Positions 38,309 through 48,622 of a stretch of 64,000 nucleotides of DNA are shown here, in pieces; position 1 is the stretch's first letter, and each line of letters starts with the position of its first letter. The stretch covers positions 5,176,001 to 5,240,000 of the forward strand of contig NZ_CP133782.1 in assembly GCF_034351645.1 (NCBI RefSeq), given 5' to 3'. The position numbers were made by a program, and so were the translations under genes. The notes beneath the pieces were generated by a model. It was not told the origin of the DNA and did not search any database. It worked only from the letters and a program-made list of their open reading frames with translations. This DNA comes from Pseudomonas sp. DC1.2 (GTDB lineage Bacteria > Pseudomonadota > Gammaproteobacteria > Pseudomonadales > Pseudomonadaceae).

Positions 38309-38704
38309 ATGAAATTTCTTTCACCGCTCGTCCTGCTGACCCTTTGCAGTGTGATGGCTACTCCACTGATGGCTACTGAAGACGCCCCCGGACTAACCGG
38401 CTGCGCCGCCAAGAAGCAAGGCATCATCAACCAGATCGAATTGGCCAAGGCGCACGGCAACCCCGATCAACAGGCGGGCCTGGAAACTGCACTGAGCGAA
38501 GTCACCGCCCATTGCACCGATGCATCGTTGAAGAAAGAACGGGAAAACAAGGTGCTTGACGCCAAACACGACGTCAGCAAGCGTCAGGCGGACCTCGACA
38601 AGGCCATGAAGAAAGGCGATGCCGACAAGATCAACAGTCGCAAAGACAAACTCGCCGAGTCCCGCAAGGCATTGCAGGATGCACTCGACGAACTGGATAA
38701 GTAA
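38309..38704 (+). CDS. DUF1090 (YqjC-like) periplasmic protein
   Basis: 131 aa. Signal peptide (LSPLVLLTLCSVMATPLMA), then a mature, highly charged, alpha-helical protein with GCAAKKQGIINQIELAK near its start and Lys/Asp-rich helices that may coil. A GAGC-type ribosome site precedes the ATG. The family is found in the periplasm of many gamma-proteobacteria; function unknown. Confidence 0.85.
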   Translation: MKFLSPLVLLTLCSVMATPLMATEDAPGLTGCAAKKQGIINQIELAKAHGNPDQQAGLETALSEVTAHCTDASLKKERENKVLDAKHDVSKRQADLDKAMKKGDADKINSRKDKLAESRKALQDALDELDK

Positions 38705-38711
38705 GAAGCGG

Positions 38712-38770
38712 TAAAGATCAGAGAGTGGTATCGATCTTTAGTCAGCCTTCGCGGGTAAGCCCGCGAAGGC
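38712..38770. terminator. Double hairpin between convergent genes
   Basis: Two inverted repeats in the gap between the DUF1090 gene and the cytochrome gene: TAAAGATC/GATCTTTA at 38712-38740, and the stronger GCCTTCGCGGG/CCCGCGAAGGC at 38745-38770, a REP-like hairpin. Likely the shared transcript end. Confidence 0.55.
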
Positions 38771-38790
38771 GCCAGTCAACACACTGCACA

Positions 38791-39240
38791 TCAATGATTG
38801 CGAAATTCTTTATGGCACGCACTGCAAGCATCTTCGACCTTCTGCACCGCCGGCCCCAAGTTGCTGGCCTTGTAAGGCTGAACCTTGCTGGCAATCACCA
38901 ACTCGCCGGTAGCCGCCTCAAGCGTGCGGGCCATTTCCTGGAAGCGCGCCTGTTTCTGCCAGACGTCGTCCTTCGCGCTGGTGTGGTCGTCCTCACGCAC
39001 TTGAGGGAAATGCTTCCAGGGCTCATGGGACAGCGCATCAAGCTTCACCGCGCCGTCTGCGAATTTCGGGCCGTCGAACGGAATACGCCCACGCAACATT
39101 CCGCCAAGGTCTTCACCGGTCTTGAGCATCTGTTTGAAGATCGCCTTGCGCTGACCCAGCGGAGAGTTTGGGTCGACACCGCCACAAGCGGACAAGGTCA
39201 GGCAGGCCAGCAATACAACAGAAAGTCTTTTAAGAGTCAT
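38791..39240 (-). CDS. c'-type cytochrome lipoprotein
   Basis: 149 aa. Lipoprotein signal LSVVLLACLTLSAC (Cys 19). One haem-binding motif CSACH near the C-terminus (residues ~140-144), in a four-helix protein typical of the cytochrome c' family. Helical blocks GQRKAIFKQMLKTGEDLG and KFADGAVKLDALS fit that fold. Probably anchored in a membrane facing the periplasm; electron partner unknown. Confidence 0.83.
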   Translation of the reverse strand: MTLKRLSVVLLACLTLSACGGVDPNSPLGQRKAIFKQMLKTGEDLGGMLRGRIPFDGPKFADGAVKLDALSHEPWKHFPQVREDDHTSAKDDVWQKQARFQEMARTLEAATGELVIASKVQPYKASNLGPAVQKVEDACSACHKEFRNH

Positions 39241-39368
39241 GGTGGCTTCAGGTCACGGAGAACGGCGGCCAGTATCCTCGCGTCCTCGGCAAACACCAAT
39301 AGCCCTATTATCAATAAGGGTTGTTTGAGCGCACAACGCACTCGGACGACCGTCAAAGGAATTACTCG

Positions 39369-40547
39369 ATGAACAGCCGTTTCACGGCCTGGCGCCACCA
39401 TCTGACCTGGACCCTTGCGCTGGTAGCCGTGCTCGCAGGTTGCAGCGGAGGCGATAACAACAAACCAAAAACCCACGCGCTGGCCACCTACAGCAGCGCG
39501 ACATGGGAAGCATTGCCCGCAGTCTCCGACACCGACCTGGTCGCCGGTTTCGGTTCCTGGCGCAGCGCCTGCACCCGACTCAAGGCCGATCCAGTCTGGG
39601 GCGCGACCTGCGCCGCGTCTGCCAACGTGCCGCAAACCGCCAGCGACATCCGGGGTTTCCTCAAACAGAACCTGGACGTCTACGGCCTGCGCGCTGCCAA
39701 CAACAATCCCAATGGCCTGATCACCGGCTACTACGAACCGGTCTACCCCGGCAGCCTGACCCAGACAGAAGTGGCGAAAGTCCCGGTGTACGGCGTGCCC
39801 GACGACATGATCATCGTCGCCCTGGACAGCCTCTACCCGGAACTCAAGGGTAAACGCCTGCGCGGAAGACTTGAAGGTCGCGTGCTCAAACCCTATGACG
39901 ACGCTGCCACCATCGAAACCAAAGGGGTTAAGGCGCCAGTGGTTGCCTGGCTGACTGATCCGATGAACCTGCAGTTCCTGCAAATTCAGGGCTCCGGGCG
40001 CATCCAGCTTGATGACGGTCGCCAACTGCGCATTGCTTACGCCGACCAGAATGGTCATCCCTATCGCCCCATCGGTCGTTGGCTGGTGGAGCAAGGCGAG
40101 TTGAAAAAAGAAGACGTCACCATGAGCGCCATCAGCACGTGGGCCAAGGCCAATCCGGAGCGTATTCCTGAGCTGCTGGGCAGCAACCCGAGTTACGTGT
40201 TTTTCACCCGCAACCCCGACAGCAATGAAGGGCCACGTGGCTCGCTGAACGTGCCGCTGACAGCGGGTTATAGCGCAGCGGTGGATCGCAAAGTGATTCC
40301 ACTGGGCAGTCTGTTGTGGTTATCGACGACCCGACCAGACGGCAGCACGCTGGTGCGACCGGTGGCGGCGCAAGACACTGGCGGTGCGATTGCCGGCGAG
40401 GTTCGGGCGGACCTGTTCTGGGGCACCGGCGAGGTGGCGGGACAACTGGCCGGCGATATGAAACAGCAGGGACAAATCTGGATGTTGTGGCCAAAAGGCG
40501 CAGCGTTGCCGCAAGTGCCTCAGGTAGAGGATGCCGTGAAGCCTTGA
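39369..40547 (+). CDS. mltA: Membrane-bound lytic transglycosylase MltA
   Basis: 392 aa. Lipoprotein signal with LAGC (Cys 25). MltA domain GYYEPVYPGS ... VYGVPDDMI, then FLQIQGSGRIQL, and the C-terminal 3D domain with conserved aspartates (AAQDTGGAIAGEVRADLFWG). Cleaves peptidoglycan glycan strands at the outer membrane, releasing 1,6-anhydromuropeptides. AAAGGA 8-9 bases before the ATG at 39369 fixes the start. Confidence 0.95.
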   Translation: MNSRFTAWRHHLTWTLALVAVLAGCSGGDNNKPKTHALATYSSATWEALPAVSDTDLVAGFGSWRSACTRLKADPVWGATCAASANVPQTASDIRGFLKQNLDVYGLRAANNNPNGLITGYYEPVYPGSLTQTEVAKVPVYGVPDDMIIVALDSLYPELKGKRLRGRLEGRVLKPYDDAATIETKGVKAPVVAWLTDPMNLQFLQIQGSGRIQLDDGRQLRIAYADQNGHPYRPIGRWLVEQGELKKEDVTMSAISTWAKANPERIPELLGSNPSYVFFTRNPDSNEGPRGSLNVPLTAGYSAAVDRKVIPLGSLLWLSTTRPDGSTLVRPVAAQDTGGAIAGEVRADLFWGTGEVAGQLAGDMKQQGQIWMLWPKGAALPQVPQVEDAVKP

Positions 40548-40566
40548 GTCATTTATTGGCAGTTAG

Positions 40567-40637
40567 ATAGCGTTCGCGAGCAGCCTCACACCTGAAAGGG
40601 AACGCGTTTCTAACGTGTGCGGGCCTGCTCGATGAGG
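40567..40637. repeat. Degenerate REP doublet after mltA
   Basis: GCGTTCGCGAGCAGCCTC and GTGCGGGCCTGCTCGATGAG, in inverted orientation, between convergent mltA and the MAPEG gene. Confidence 0.55.
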
Positions 40638-40672
40638 CCCGCCCAGGCACCCAGCATGTCGAAAAGGCGGCC

Positions 40673-41056
40673 TCAGATCGACACAAAAAAGAAACTGGCG
40701 ATCAACCCCATTCCCACAACCCACACCACCGACCGCAACATCGCCCAGTCCGCCAGGTAGCAAATGATGTACAGCAACCGACTGGTGATAAACAACACCG
40801 CCAGCACATTGACCGTTACCAACTGTGCCGTCCCCACCAGATGCGCCACAATCACCGCTGCCGCAAACGCTGGGGTCACTTCGAAGCTGTTCAACTGCGC
40901 CGCATGTGCTCGTCGGCCCAAACCATTCAGCGACTCAAGAAAGTCTCGGGGATCATGGTTGTCTTTCAAACCATACCCGCCAACGGCCTTGGCGACGCCT
41001 GTGCAGATATACGGCAGGAAAATCGCAATCATCACGCACCACAGAGCAACCGTCAT
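40673..41056 (-). CDS. MAPEG family membrane protein
   Basis: 127 aa with four hydrophobic segments. The MAPEG pattern is visible: DPRDFLESLNGLGRRAHAAQLNSFEVTPAF after TM1, where the R..A...N.E motif is conserved. The family includes membrane glutathione transferases; bacterial members of this short type are mostly uncharacterised. It is followed on the same strand by nothing close, and the EamA gene lies 41 bases upstream. Confidence 0.82.
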   Translation of the reverse strand: MTVALWCVMIAIFLPYICTGVAKAVGGYGLKDNHDPRDFLESLNGLGRRAHAAQLNSFEVTPAFAAAVIVAHLVGTAQLVTVNVLAVLFITSRLLYIICYLADWAMLRSVVWVVGMGLIASFFFVSI

Positions 41057-41097
41057 AACGCAGTCCCTTCTTCAAATTTTAGAACGTAGAGTGCCCG

Positions 41098-41970
41098 TCA
41101 AAACTTCATGATCAGCATGCCGACCAGCACCAGCCCACAGGCTAAGAGCCTCGGCCTGCCGAAAGGTTCTTTCAAATAGTACACGCCGAACAGCACCACC
41201 AGAATCACACTGATCTCGCGCAACGCCGCCACTTCGGCAATCGAGCCCAGTTGCATGGCCCACAACACCAAAGCGTAGCTGAACAACACGCACAACCCGA
41301 TCGCCAACCCAAGCCGCCATTGTTGCCGCCAGAACACCATGAACGCCGGTCGCTTGCTCACCAGCGCCAACAGAGGAAACGGCCAGGCGCTCAGCAGTGT
41401 CATCCAGACCAGGTAATCCAATGGGTGCGACCAGCGCCGCAGCGCTTGGCCATCAATGAAGGTGTAGCAACCGATGCACAGGCCAATCAGCGCCACCACG
41501 GGCAACACCGACCACGGCAACCGCGTGCCGCCCCCTCCCTGCCACAGCAAACAAAGCATGCCGAACGGGATCAGCACAATTGCGAAGATCTGCTGAGAGG
41601 TCAGTACCTCTGCGGAGAAGATCAGCGTCAGCGCCAACACCATCAGTGGCGACAACCCGCGCATCAGCGGATAGACCAGACCCAAGTCTGCGACCCGATA
41701 GGCCTGAATCAACAGGTAGCGATAAAGCAACTCGAATGCCGCCGAAGCGAGAATCCACGGCCAGATATCCATCGGTGGCACATTCACCACCGCCAGCATC
41801 GCGGCGACAAACAACAGGGCCACGCTGTCCATGCACGCCACCACCAGCAGCCGCTCGGCGCTGAACTTGATCAGGGTATTCCACGTCGCGTGCAATAGCG
41901 CCGCCACCAACACCAACGTTGTTGCAAGCACGGCACGCTCCCTATTGCGCTCAGATAATTGATTCGCCAT
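41098..41970 (-). CDS. EamA/DMT-superfamily transporter
   Basis: 290 aa with ten hydrophobic segments in two EamA repeats (ALLHATWNTLIKFS at the first, CIGCYTFIDGQALRRW at the second; REISVILVVLFGVYYLKEPFG closes the second). The family exports or imports small metabolites; substrate unknown. It is divergent from the MFS gene across 158 bases, and probably co-transcribed with the MAPEG gene. Confidence 0.85.
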   Translation of the reverse strand: MANQLSERNRERAVLATTLVLVAALLHATWNTLIKFSAERLLVVACMDSVALLFVAAMLAVVNVPPMDIWPWILASAAFELLYRYLLIQAYRVADLGLVYPLMRGLSPLMVLALTLIFSAEVLTSQQIFAIVLIPFGMLCLLWQGGGGTRLPWSVLPVVALIGLCIGCYTFIDGQALRRWSHPLDYLVWMTLLSAWPFPLLALVSKRPAFMVFWRQQWRLGLAIGLCVLFSYALVLWAMQLGSIAEVAALREISVILVVLFGVYYLKEPFGRPRLLACGLVLVGMLIMKF

Positions 41971-42128
41971 ATGTCAGCAGCTGTTTATACTGCAAGCGAC
42001 CACGCCGCACTCAGTTGCGCACAGACTAATACCAATAATTTCTGCCAGCGCCCCGCTCTCACCGAGATTGGGCGCCGGCCTGCGTATGCCTGATCAGAGC
42101 GTCAAGACTACCGACAGAGACCTTGCGC

Positions 42129-43298
42129 ATGCCACTCGCCTTGCTTGCCCTCGCTGTTGCCGCGTTCGGCATCGGCACCACTGAATTCGTCATCATGGGC
42201 TTGCTCCCCGATGTCGCCCACGACCTCGCCGTGAGCATTCCCCACGCAGGCCTGCTGATTACCGGCTACGCCCTGGGCGTTGTCTTCGGCGCGCCGATCC
42301 TGGCGATCGGCACCGCCAACATGCCACGCAAAGCCACACTGCTGGGTATGACGCTGATGTTCATCCTCGGCAATATCCTCTGCGCGCTGGCGCCAAACTA
42401 CGCAACGCTGATGGCCGCGCGAGTGGTTACCGCGCTGTGCCACGGTGCATTTTTCGGCATCGGCTCGGTAGTCGCAGCCGGGTTGGTGGCACCGAATAAG
42501 CGGGCGCAGGCGATTGCGATGATGTTTACCGGCCTGACCCTGGCCAACGTGCTCGGCGTGCCGCTGGGCACAGCACTCGGACAATACGCAGGTTGGCGTT
42601 CGACGTTCTGGGCCGTATCGGTAATCGGAGTGATCGCCGCCATCGCGCAGTGGGCGTGGCTGCCGAAGGACATCCCCATGGACAAAGCCAACCTGGCCAG
42701 CGAGTTCAAGGTGCTGGGCAAGATCAATGTGCTGCTCGCATTGGGCATGAGTGTGCTGGCGTCCACCAGCCTGTTCAGCGTGTTCACTTACATCGCGCCC
42801 ATCCTGCAAGACATCACGGGGGTCAGCCCCCACGGCGTGACCGTCATGCTGCTGTTGTTCGGCGTGGGACTGACGGCGGGCAGCATGATCGGTGGTCGGC
42901 TGGCCGACAGTCGTTTGCTGCCTTCTCTGATGGGGATGGCGTTGGCCGTGGTGGTGGTTCTGGCGGCCTTCACCCAGACCAGTCACTCAGTGATTCCGGC
43001 GGCAATCACCTTGGTGCTGTGGGGCATATTCGCTTTCGCCCTGTGCCCGATCCTGCAACTGCTGATCATTGATCAGGCCCATGAAGCACCGAACCTCGGT
43101 TCAACGCTGAACCAAAGCGCGTTCAATCTCGGTAACGCGGCCGGCGCCTGGATTGGCGGGCTGGTGGTGGCCAGCGGCGCAGACCTGGCGGACTTGCCCT
43201 GGACCGGCGCGCTGGTCAGCGGCGTGACGGTGCTGACAGCGCTTTTCTACATCTACCTGCAACGTCGCGGCGCGGCGACAGTCAGCGTCTCCAACTGA
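42129..43298 (+). CDS. MFS transporter, DHA1 (AraJ/CmlR-like)
   Basis: 389 aa with twelve hydrophobic segments. Family hallmarks: AAFGIGTTEFVIMGLLPDVA in TM1, GYALGVVFGAPILAIGTANMPRK (motif A region), and MAARVVTALCHGAFFGIGS (motif B). Close to AraJ/purine efflux-type proteins of the DHA1 family. Start at ATG 42129; the in-frame TTG at 42123 adds two residues. Substrate unknown. Confidence 0.86.
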   Translation: MPLALLALAVAAFGIGTTEFVIMGLLPDVAHDLAVSIPHAGLLITGYALGVVFGAPILAIGTANMPRKATLLGMTLMFILGNILCALAPNYATLMAARVVTALCHGAFFGIGSVVAAGLVAPNKRAQAIAMMFTGLTLANVLGVPLGTALGQYAGWRSTFWAVSVIGVIAAIAQWAWLPKDIPMDKANLASEFKVLGKINVLLALGMSVLASTSLFSVFTYIAPILQDITGVSPHGVTVMLLLFGVGLTAGSMIGGRLADSRLLPSLMGMALAVVVVLAAFTQTSHSVIPAAITLVLWGIFAFALCPILQLLIIDQAHEAPNLGSTLNQSAFNLGNAAGAWIGGLVVASGADLADLPWTGALVSGVTVLTALFYIYLQRRGAATVSVSN

Positions 43299-43343
43299 AC
43301 CACGGCGCCACACATGACCGTGCCCCCTCCAGCTAGCTGCTGA

Positions 43344-44225
43344 TTACTTTTTGACCCGCTGCGGATCGAGCTTCTGATCCGCAGACTGCTTCGGCGGTCC
43401 GCTTTCGCTGCGGATCTGCGCGTGACTCAGCAACGCGAAAATAAAACTGCCGCCAATAATGTTCCCTGCGAGCGTCGGGCCGGCGAACACCAGCCAGAAG
43501 TCTTTCCACGGCAACTCGCCGGCAAACACCAGATAAGACACTTCCGCAGAGCCCACCACGATGTGGGTGAAATCCCCCAAAGCCATCAGGTACGTGATGA
43601 GGATGATGATCCACATCTTGGCGCTTTCCATGGACGGGATCATCCAGACCATGGTGGCGATCATCCAGCCCGAGATGATGCCTTTGGCGAACATCTGGCC
43701 AGCGTTGTTCTCCATGATCTTGCGTCCGATCTCGAGGAAAGCCAGGTCTGTCTTGGTATCGAAAATCGGCAGGTGCAACATTACATAGGCCACCAGCAGG
43801 GTGCCGCACAGGTTGCCAAACAGCACGACGGTCCAAAGTCGAATCAATCGACCAACGTTTTTCAATGTCGGTTTAGTCATGACCGGCAGCACAGCCGTCA
43901 GGGTGTTTTCGGTGAACAGTTGCTGACGCGCCAGAATGACCGCGAGAAAACCGGCGCAGTAACCGAAGCTGGCGATGACCTTAAAGGCTTCGCCATCCGG
44001 CAAGCGCGAGTTGAGCAAACCCATCGCCATCAGCGACAGCCCCATGGTCAGGCCGGCCGCCAATGCCGACCACCAGAGCGCGGCGACGCTGCGCTCAAGT
44101 TCTTGATCGCCCTGGGTGCGGATGATTTCGTGCAGCACGGCGGCACGCGGCGGCTGGTTGTTATCTACGTCGCGTTGCTCTTCAGCCGAGAGGTTCGGGG
44201 TCTTGCCGTCTGCTTGGGTGTCCAT
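43344..44225 (-). CDS. Formate/nitrite transporter family channel (YfdC-like)
   Basis: 293 aa. Six hydrophobic segments with FNT-family landmarks: ALWWSALAAGLTMGLSLM, the pore-loop-like ILARQQLFTENTLTAVLP, and GDFTHIVVGSAEVSYLVFAGEL. A hydrophilic N-terminal tail of ~45 residues and the sequence resemble YfdC rather than FocA or NirC. Transported anion unknown. Confidence 0.83.
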   Translation of the reverse strand: MDTQADGKTPNLSAEEQRDVDNNQPPRAAVLHEIIRTQGDQELERSVAALWWSALAAGLTMGLSLMAMGLLNSRLPDGEAFKVIASFGYCAGFLAVILARQQLFTENTLTAVLPVMTKPTLKNVGRLIRLWTVVLFGNLCGTLLVAYVMLHLPIFDTKTDLAFLEIGRKIMENNAGQMFAKGIISGWMIATMVWMIPSMESAKMWIIILITYLMALGDFTHIVVGSAEVSYLVFAGELPWKDFWLVFAGPTLAGNIIGGSFIFALLSHAQIRSESGPPKQSADQKLDPQRVKK

Positions 44226-44311
44226 GAGATTCCTGAACCGGTGGCGTGTCGTGTAGTTACGACACGCGCGGTTCGGCGCTGTTCACTGCCGCTGGCAAAT
44301 GGTTGCGACGA

Positions 44312-44716
44312 TTATTCGCTGGCGGCATCTTCCTGAAACTGATCTTTGACGTACTTGATCTCGGTCCGGCCATGCGGCGCCGGCAAACCGTCTTCACCGA
44401 GGTTGACGAAGACCATGCGTTCAACGGTCAAAATGCTCTTGCGCGTGATCTTGTTACGCACTTCGCACGTCAGGGTGATCGAGGTACGACCGAACTCAGT
44501 GGCGGTAATGCCCAGCTCTATGATGTCGCCCTGGCGTGAGGCGCTGACGAAGTTGATTTCGGAAATGTACTTGGTCACCACGCGCTGGTTGCCCAGTTGA
44601 ACGATGGCGTAGATCGCCGCTTCTTCGTCGATCCAGCGCAACAGACTGCCGCCAAACAGCGTGCCATTAGGGTTGAGGTCTTCGGGTTTTACCCATTTGC
44701 GGGTGTGGAAATTCAT
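44312..44716 (-). CDS. Acyl-CoA thioesterase (hotdog fold, YciA/BFIT type)
   Basis: 134 aa. The hotdog signature DLNPNGTLFGGSLLRWIDEEAAIYA carries the conserved Asn/Gly and the catalytic Asp region; FVSASRQGDIIELG follows. Hydrolyses acyl-CoA to free acid and CoA. Start 44716 (MNFHTRKWVK) has AGGAG 5 bases upstream; the longer frame to 44818 lacks support. Confidence 0.88.
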   Translation of the reverse strand: MNFHTRKWVKPEDLNPNGTLFGGSLLRWIDEEAAIYAIVQLGNQRVVTKYISEINFVSASRQGDIIELGITATEFGRTSITLTCEVRNKITRKSILTVERMVFVNLGEDGLPAPHGRTEIKYVKDQFQEDAASE

Positions 44717-44835
44717 GTTCACTCCTGAGCATTTTGCCGAATGATGGGCGGCATCATGGCAGACCGGGCGGTCATGCTCTAGGCAGCATCGACTATGGGC
44801 GCCATCAGCGATCTTCATTTGTCCGACAGAAACCC

Positions 44836-46450
<1,615 letters not shown>

Positions 46451-46461
46451 TCGGTCCTGCT

Positions 46462-46494
46462 GCCTGCTCTCCCTGGGGGAGCGGGCTTTTTGTG
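46462..46494 (+). terminator. Partial terminator between ahcY and metF
   Basis: CTGCTCTCCC and GGGGGAGCGGG can pair before CTTTTT. It may reduce, not abolish, read-through into metF. A single REP unit (GTGGGAGCGGGCTTGCCCGG) follows at 46493-46512. Confidence 0.55.
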
Positions 46495-46582
46495 GGAGCG
46501 GGCTTGCCCGGCCCCCATAAAATCCCGCGCCCACCTGGGTTGTGCAAGCCTCACAGGCTTACGCGTTTCCAAGGATATGACC

Positions 46583-47428
46583 ATGTCCCAAGACCGTCGC
46601 TACAGCTTTGAGTTCTTCCCTACGAAGACCGACGCTGGGCATGAAAAGCTGCTCGCCACTGCTCGCCAGTTGGCTACCTACAATCCCGACTTCTTCTCCT
46701 GCACCTATGGCGCTGGCGGCTCGACCCGTGATCGCACCATCAACACCGTGTTGCAGCTCGAAAGTGAAGTCAAAGTACCTGCCGCACCGCATCTGTCTTG
46801 CGTGGGCGACAGCAAGGACGATCTGCGCGGTCTGCTGACTCAATACAAGACAGCGGGCATCAAGCGGATAGTCGCCTTGCGCGGTGACCTGCCTTCGGGC
46901 ATGGGCATGGCCAGCGGCGAACTGCGTCACGCTAACGACCTGGTTGAATTCATTCGTGAAGAGACCGGTGATCATTTCCACATCGAAGTCGCCGCTTATC
47001 CGGAGATGCATCCGCAAGCGCGTAATTTCGAAGATGATCTGACCAACTTCGTGCGTAAGGCTAACGCTGGCGCCGACAGTGCAATCACCCAGTACTTCTT
47101 CAACGCCGACAGCTATTTCTACTTCGTTGAGCGAGTACGGGCGATGGGCGTGAACATCCCGATCGTGCCGGGGATCATGCCGATCACCAACTACAGCAAG
47201 CTCGCCCGATTCTCCGATGCCTGCGGTGCGGAAATCCCGCGCTGGATTCGCAAGCAACTGGAAGCCTACGGCGATGACGCCCAGAGCATTCAAGGCTTTG
47301 GTGAACAGGTCATCACCCAGATGTGCGAACGTCTGCTGCAAGGTGGCGCTCCAGGGCTGCACTTCTACACGCTGAACCAGTCTGAACCAAGCCTGGCGGT
47401 GTGGAACAACCTGAAGTTGCCTCGCTAA
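46583..47428 (+). CDS. metF: 5,10-methylenetetrahydrofolate reductase
   Basis: 281 aa flavoenzyme reducing methylene-THF to methyl-THF for methionine synthesis. Signature pieces: YSFEFFPTKTDAG, TYGAGGSTRDRT, HLSCVGDSKDDL, RIVALRGDLPSG, and QYFFNADSYFYFVERV. Start 46583 (MSQDRRY) is set by AAGGA 7 bases upstream; ATG 46577 is too close. It shares the ahcY transcript, so the riboswitch may affect it. Confidence 0.96.
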   Translation: MSQDRRYSFEFFPTKTDAGHEKLLATARQLATYNPDFFSCTYGAGGSTRDRTINTVLQLESEVKVPAAPHLSCVGDSKDDLRGLLTQYKTAGIKRIVALRGDLPSGMGMASGELRHANDLVEFIREETGDHFHIEVAAYPEMHPQARNFEDDLTNFVRKANAGADSAITQYFFNADSYFYFVERVRAMGVNIPIVPGIMPITNYSKLARFSDACGAEIPRWIRKQLEAYGDDAQSIQGFGEQVITQMCERLLQGGAPGLHFYTLNQSEPSLAVWNNLKLPR

Positions 47429-47457
47429 ACGCGCTTCAAAGCGAACGCTACAAGCAA

Positions 47458-47490
47458 GAAAAAAATCGCAGCCACTCGCTGCGATTTTTT
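47458..47490 (+). terminator. Rho-independent terminator of metF
   Basis: AAAAAATCGCAGC-CACTC-GCTGCGATTTTTT; strong stem with A and T runs, so it works in both directions. Confidence 0.92.
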
Positions 47491-47587
47491 GCTTTTCGCG
47501 AGCCTTTTAACGCGCAGCAACCGCTTGAGTTAGAGCTTGTCGAGTCAGTTTCTGGCTCTTTGCGGTTTCTCGTCGTAATCTCCTGCC

Positions 47588-48400
47588 ATGCCTTTGATCG
47601 CGCAATTGATAACCGTGCTTCTTTTCGCTTGCCTGAGCTTCACCGCTCGAGGTGAGAAGCTGCGTATTGTCACCGAGCCGTGGGCGCCTTATGTGTATGA
47701 GGAGAACGGCAAAGCCATGGGGCTGGACTACGAAGCCACCGCCATTGTCTTCAAGCGGCTGGGGATCGAGGTCGAATGGCAGTTCCTGCCGTGGAAGCGC
47801 TGTCTTTCGATGCTCGACCAAGGCCAGGCAGACGGCGCGCTGGACATTTTCCACAGCGATGAACGCGATGCGACTCTGCTCTACCCAAACGAGCCGTTGT
47901 CGCAGGTGGAGTTTGTGATGTTTTATGCCAACGAGCGACCACATGCGTTCCTTACGCTGGACGAGCTGAAGGGCATGACGATCGGCACGTCACCCGGCTA
48001 CCTGTACAGCGCCGACTTCAGCAACTCGACCTTGTTCACCCGGGAGCCGGCACCGACCCACGAAGCCAACTTCGGCAAACTGCTACGCGGACGCATCGAC
48101 CTGCTGATCACTGATCGCCGAGTCGGCCAGCACTTGCTTGATGAACTGGATATCCGCGACCAAGTCACCGAAAACCCCACCGTCATCAGCCATCAAAGCC
48201 AGTTTCTCGCGGTCCGTCGCAATGCGGGCATGGACTTGCTGGTGCAGCGCTTCGGCGCCGAACTCAAGCGCTTCAAACGCGAGCCAGCCTATGCCGAGCT
48301 AAGCGCGCGCTACGGCGCGACCCCGGCCCCCGAGGTAAAAACCAGCACCGGCGCCGTCTTCGAAAAAACCGTTGAGCAGCAGGAAAGCGGCGCGCAGTGA
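47588..48400 (+). CDS. Orphan periplasmic substrate-binding protein (SBP family 3)
   Basis: 270 aa. Signal peptide (LITVLLFACLSFTARG), then EKLRIVTEPWAPYVYEENG, the family-3 opening, and GMTIGTSPGYLYS in the hinge region. No transporter partners adjoin. The opening closely parallels the binding protein at 20145-20882, suggesting related ligands. Its own promoter would lie in the 97 bases after the metF terminator. Confidence 0.8.
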   Translation: MPLIAQLITVLLFACLSFTARGEKLRIVTEPWAPYVYEENGKAMGLDYEATAIVFKRLGIEVEWQFLPWKRCLSMLDQGQADGALDIFHSDERDATLLYPNEPLSQVEFVMFYANERPHAFLTLDELKGMTIGTSPGYLYSADFSNSTLFTREPAPTHEANFGKLLRGRIDLLITDRRVGQHLLDELDIRDQVTENPTVISHQSQFLAVRRNAGMDLLVQRFGAELKRFKREPAYAELSARYGATPAPEVKTSTGAVFEKTVEQQESGAQ

Positions 48401-48622
48401 TTGCTCTGTTATACTCCGGCGTTCCCGCCAGGCTCACGCCCGGACGCTCGGAACCGTTCAAGGCATCTCGACCCCGCTACAGCGCAGCTTTCAAGCCAGC
48501 GCGAGCGCTCCAGACGAGCCTTCGTGACCCAGCAGGACCGGACGGGATTGCGTCCTCTTAAACGCCATTCGCGCCAGGCAAGACTCCCATTGGGCCAAGC
48601 CCTAACTAAAACAGGATTACTC
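48401..48622 (+). other. Long untranslated leader of rhlE
   Basis: 222 bases without a convincing gene before the helicase. TTATACT (48409-48415) could be a -10 element, giving a transcript leader of about 200 bases rich in short inverted repeats. No known riboswitch or RNA motif recognised. Confidence 0.35.
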
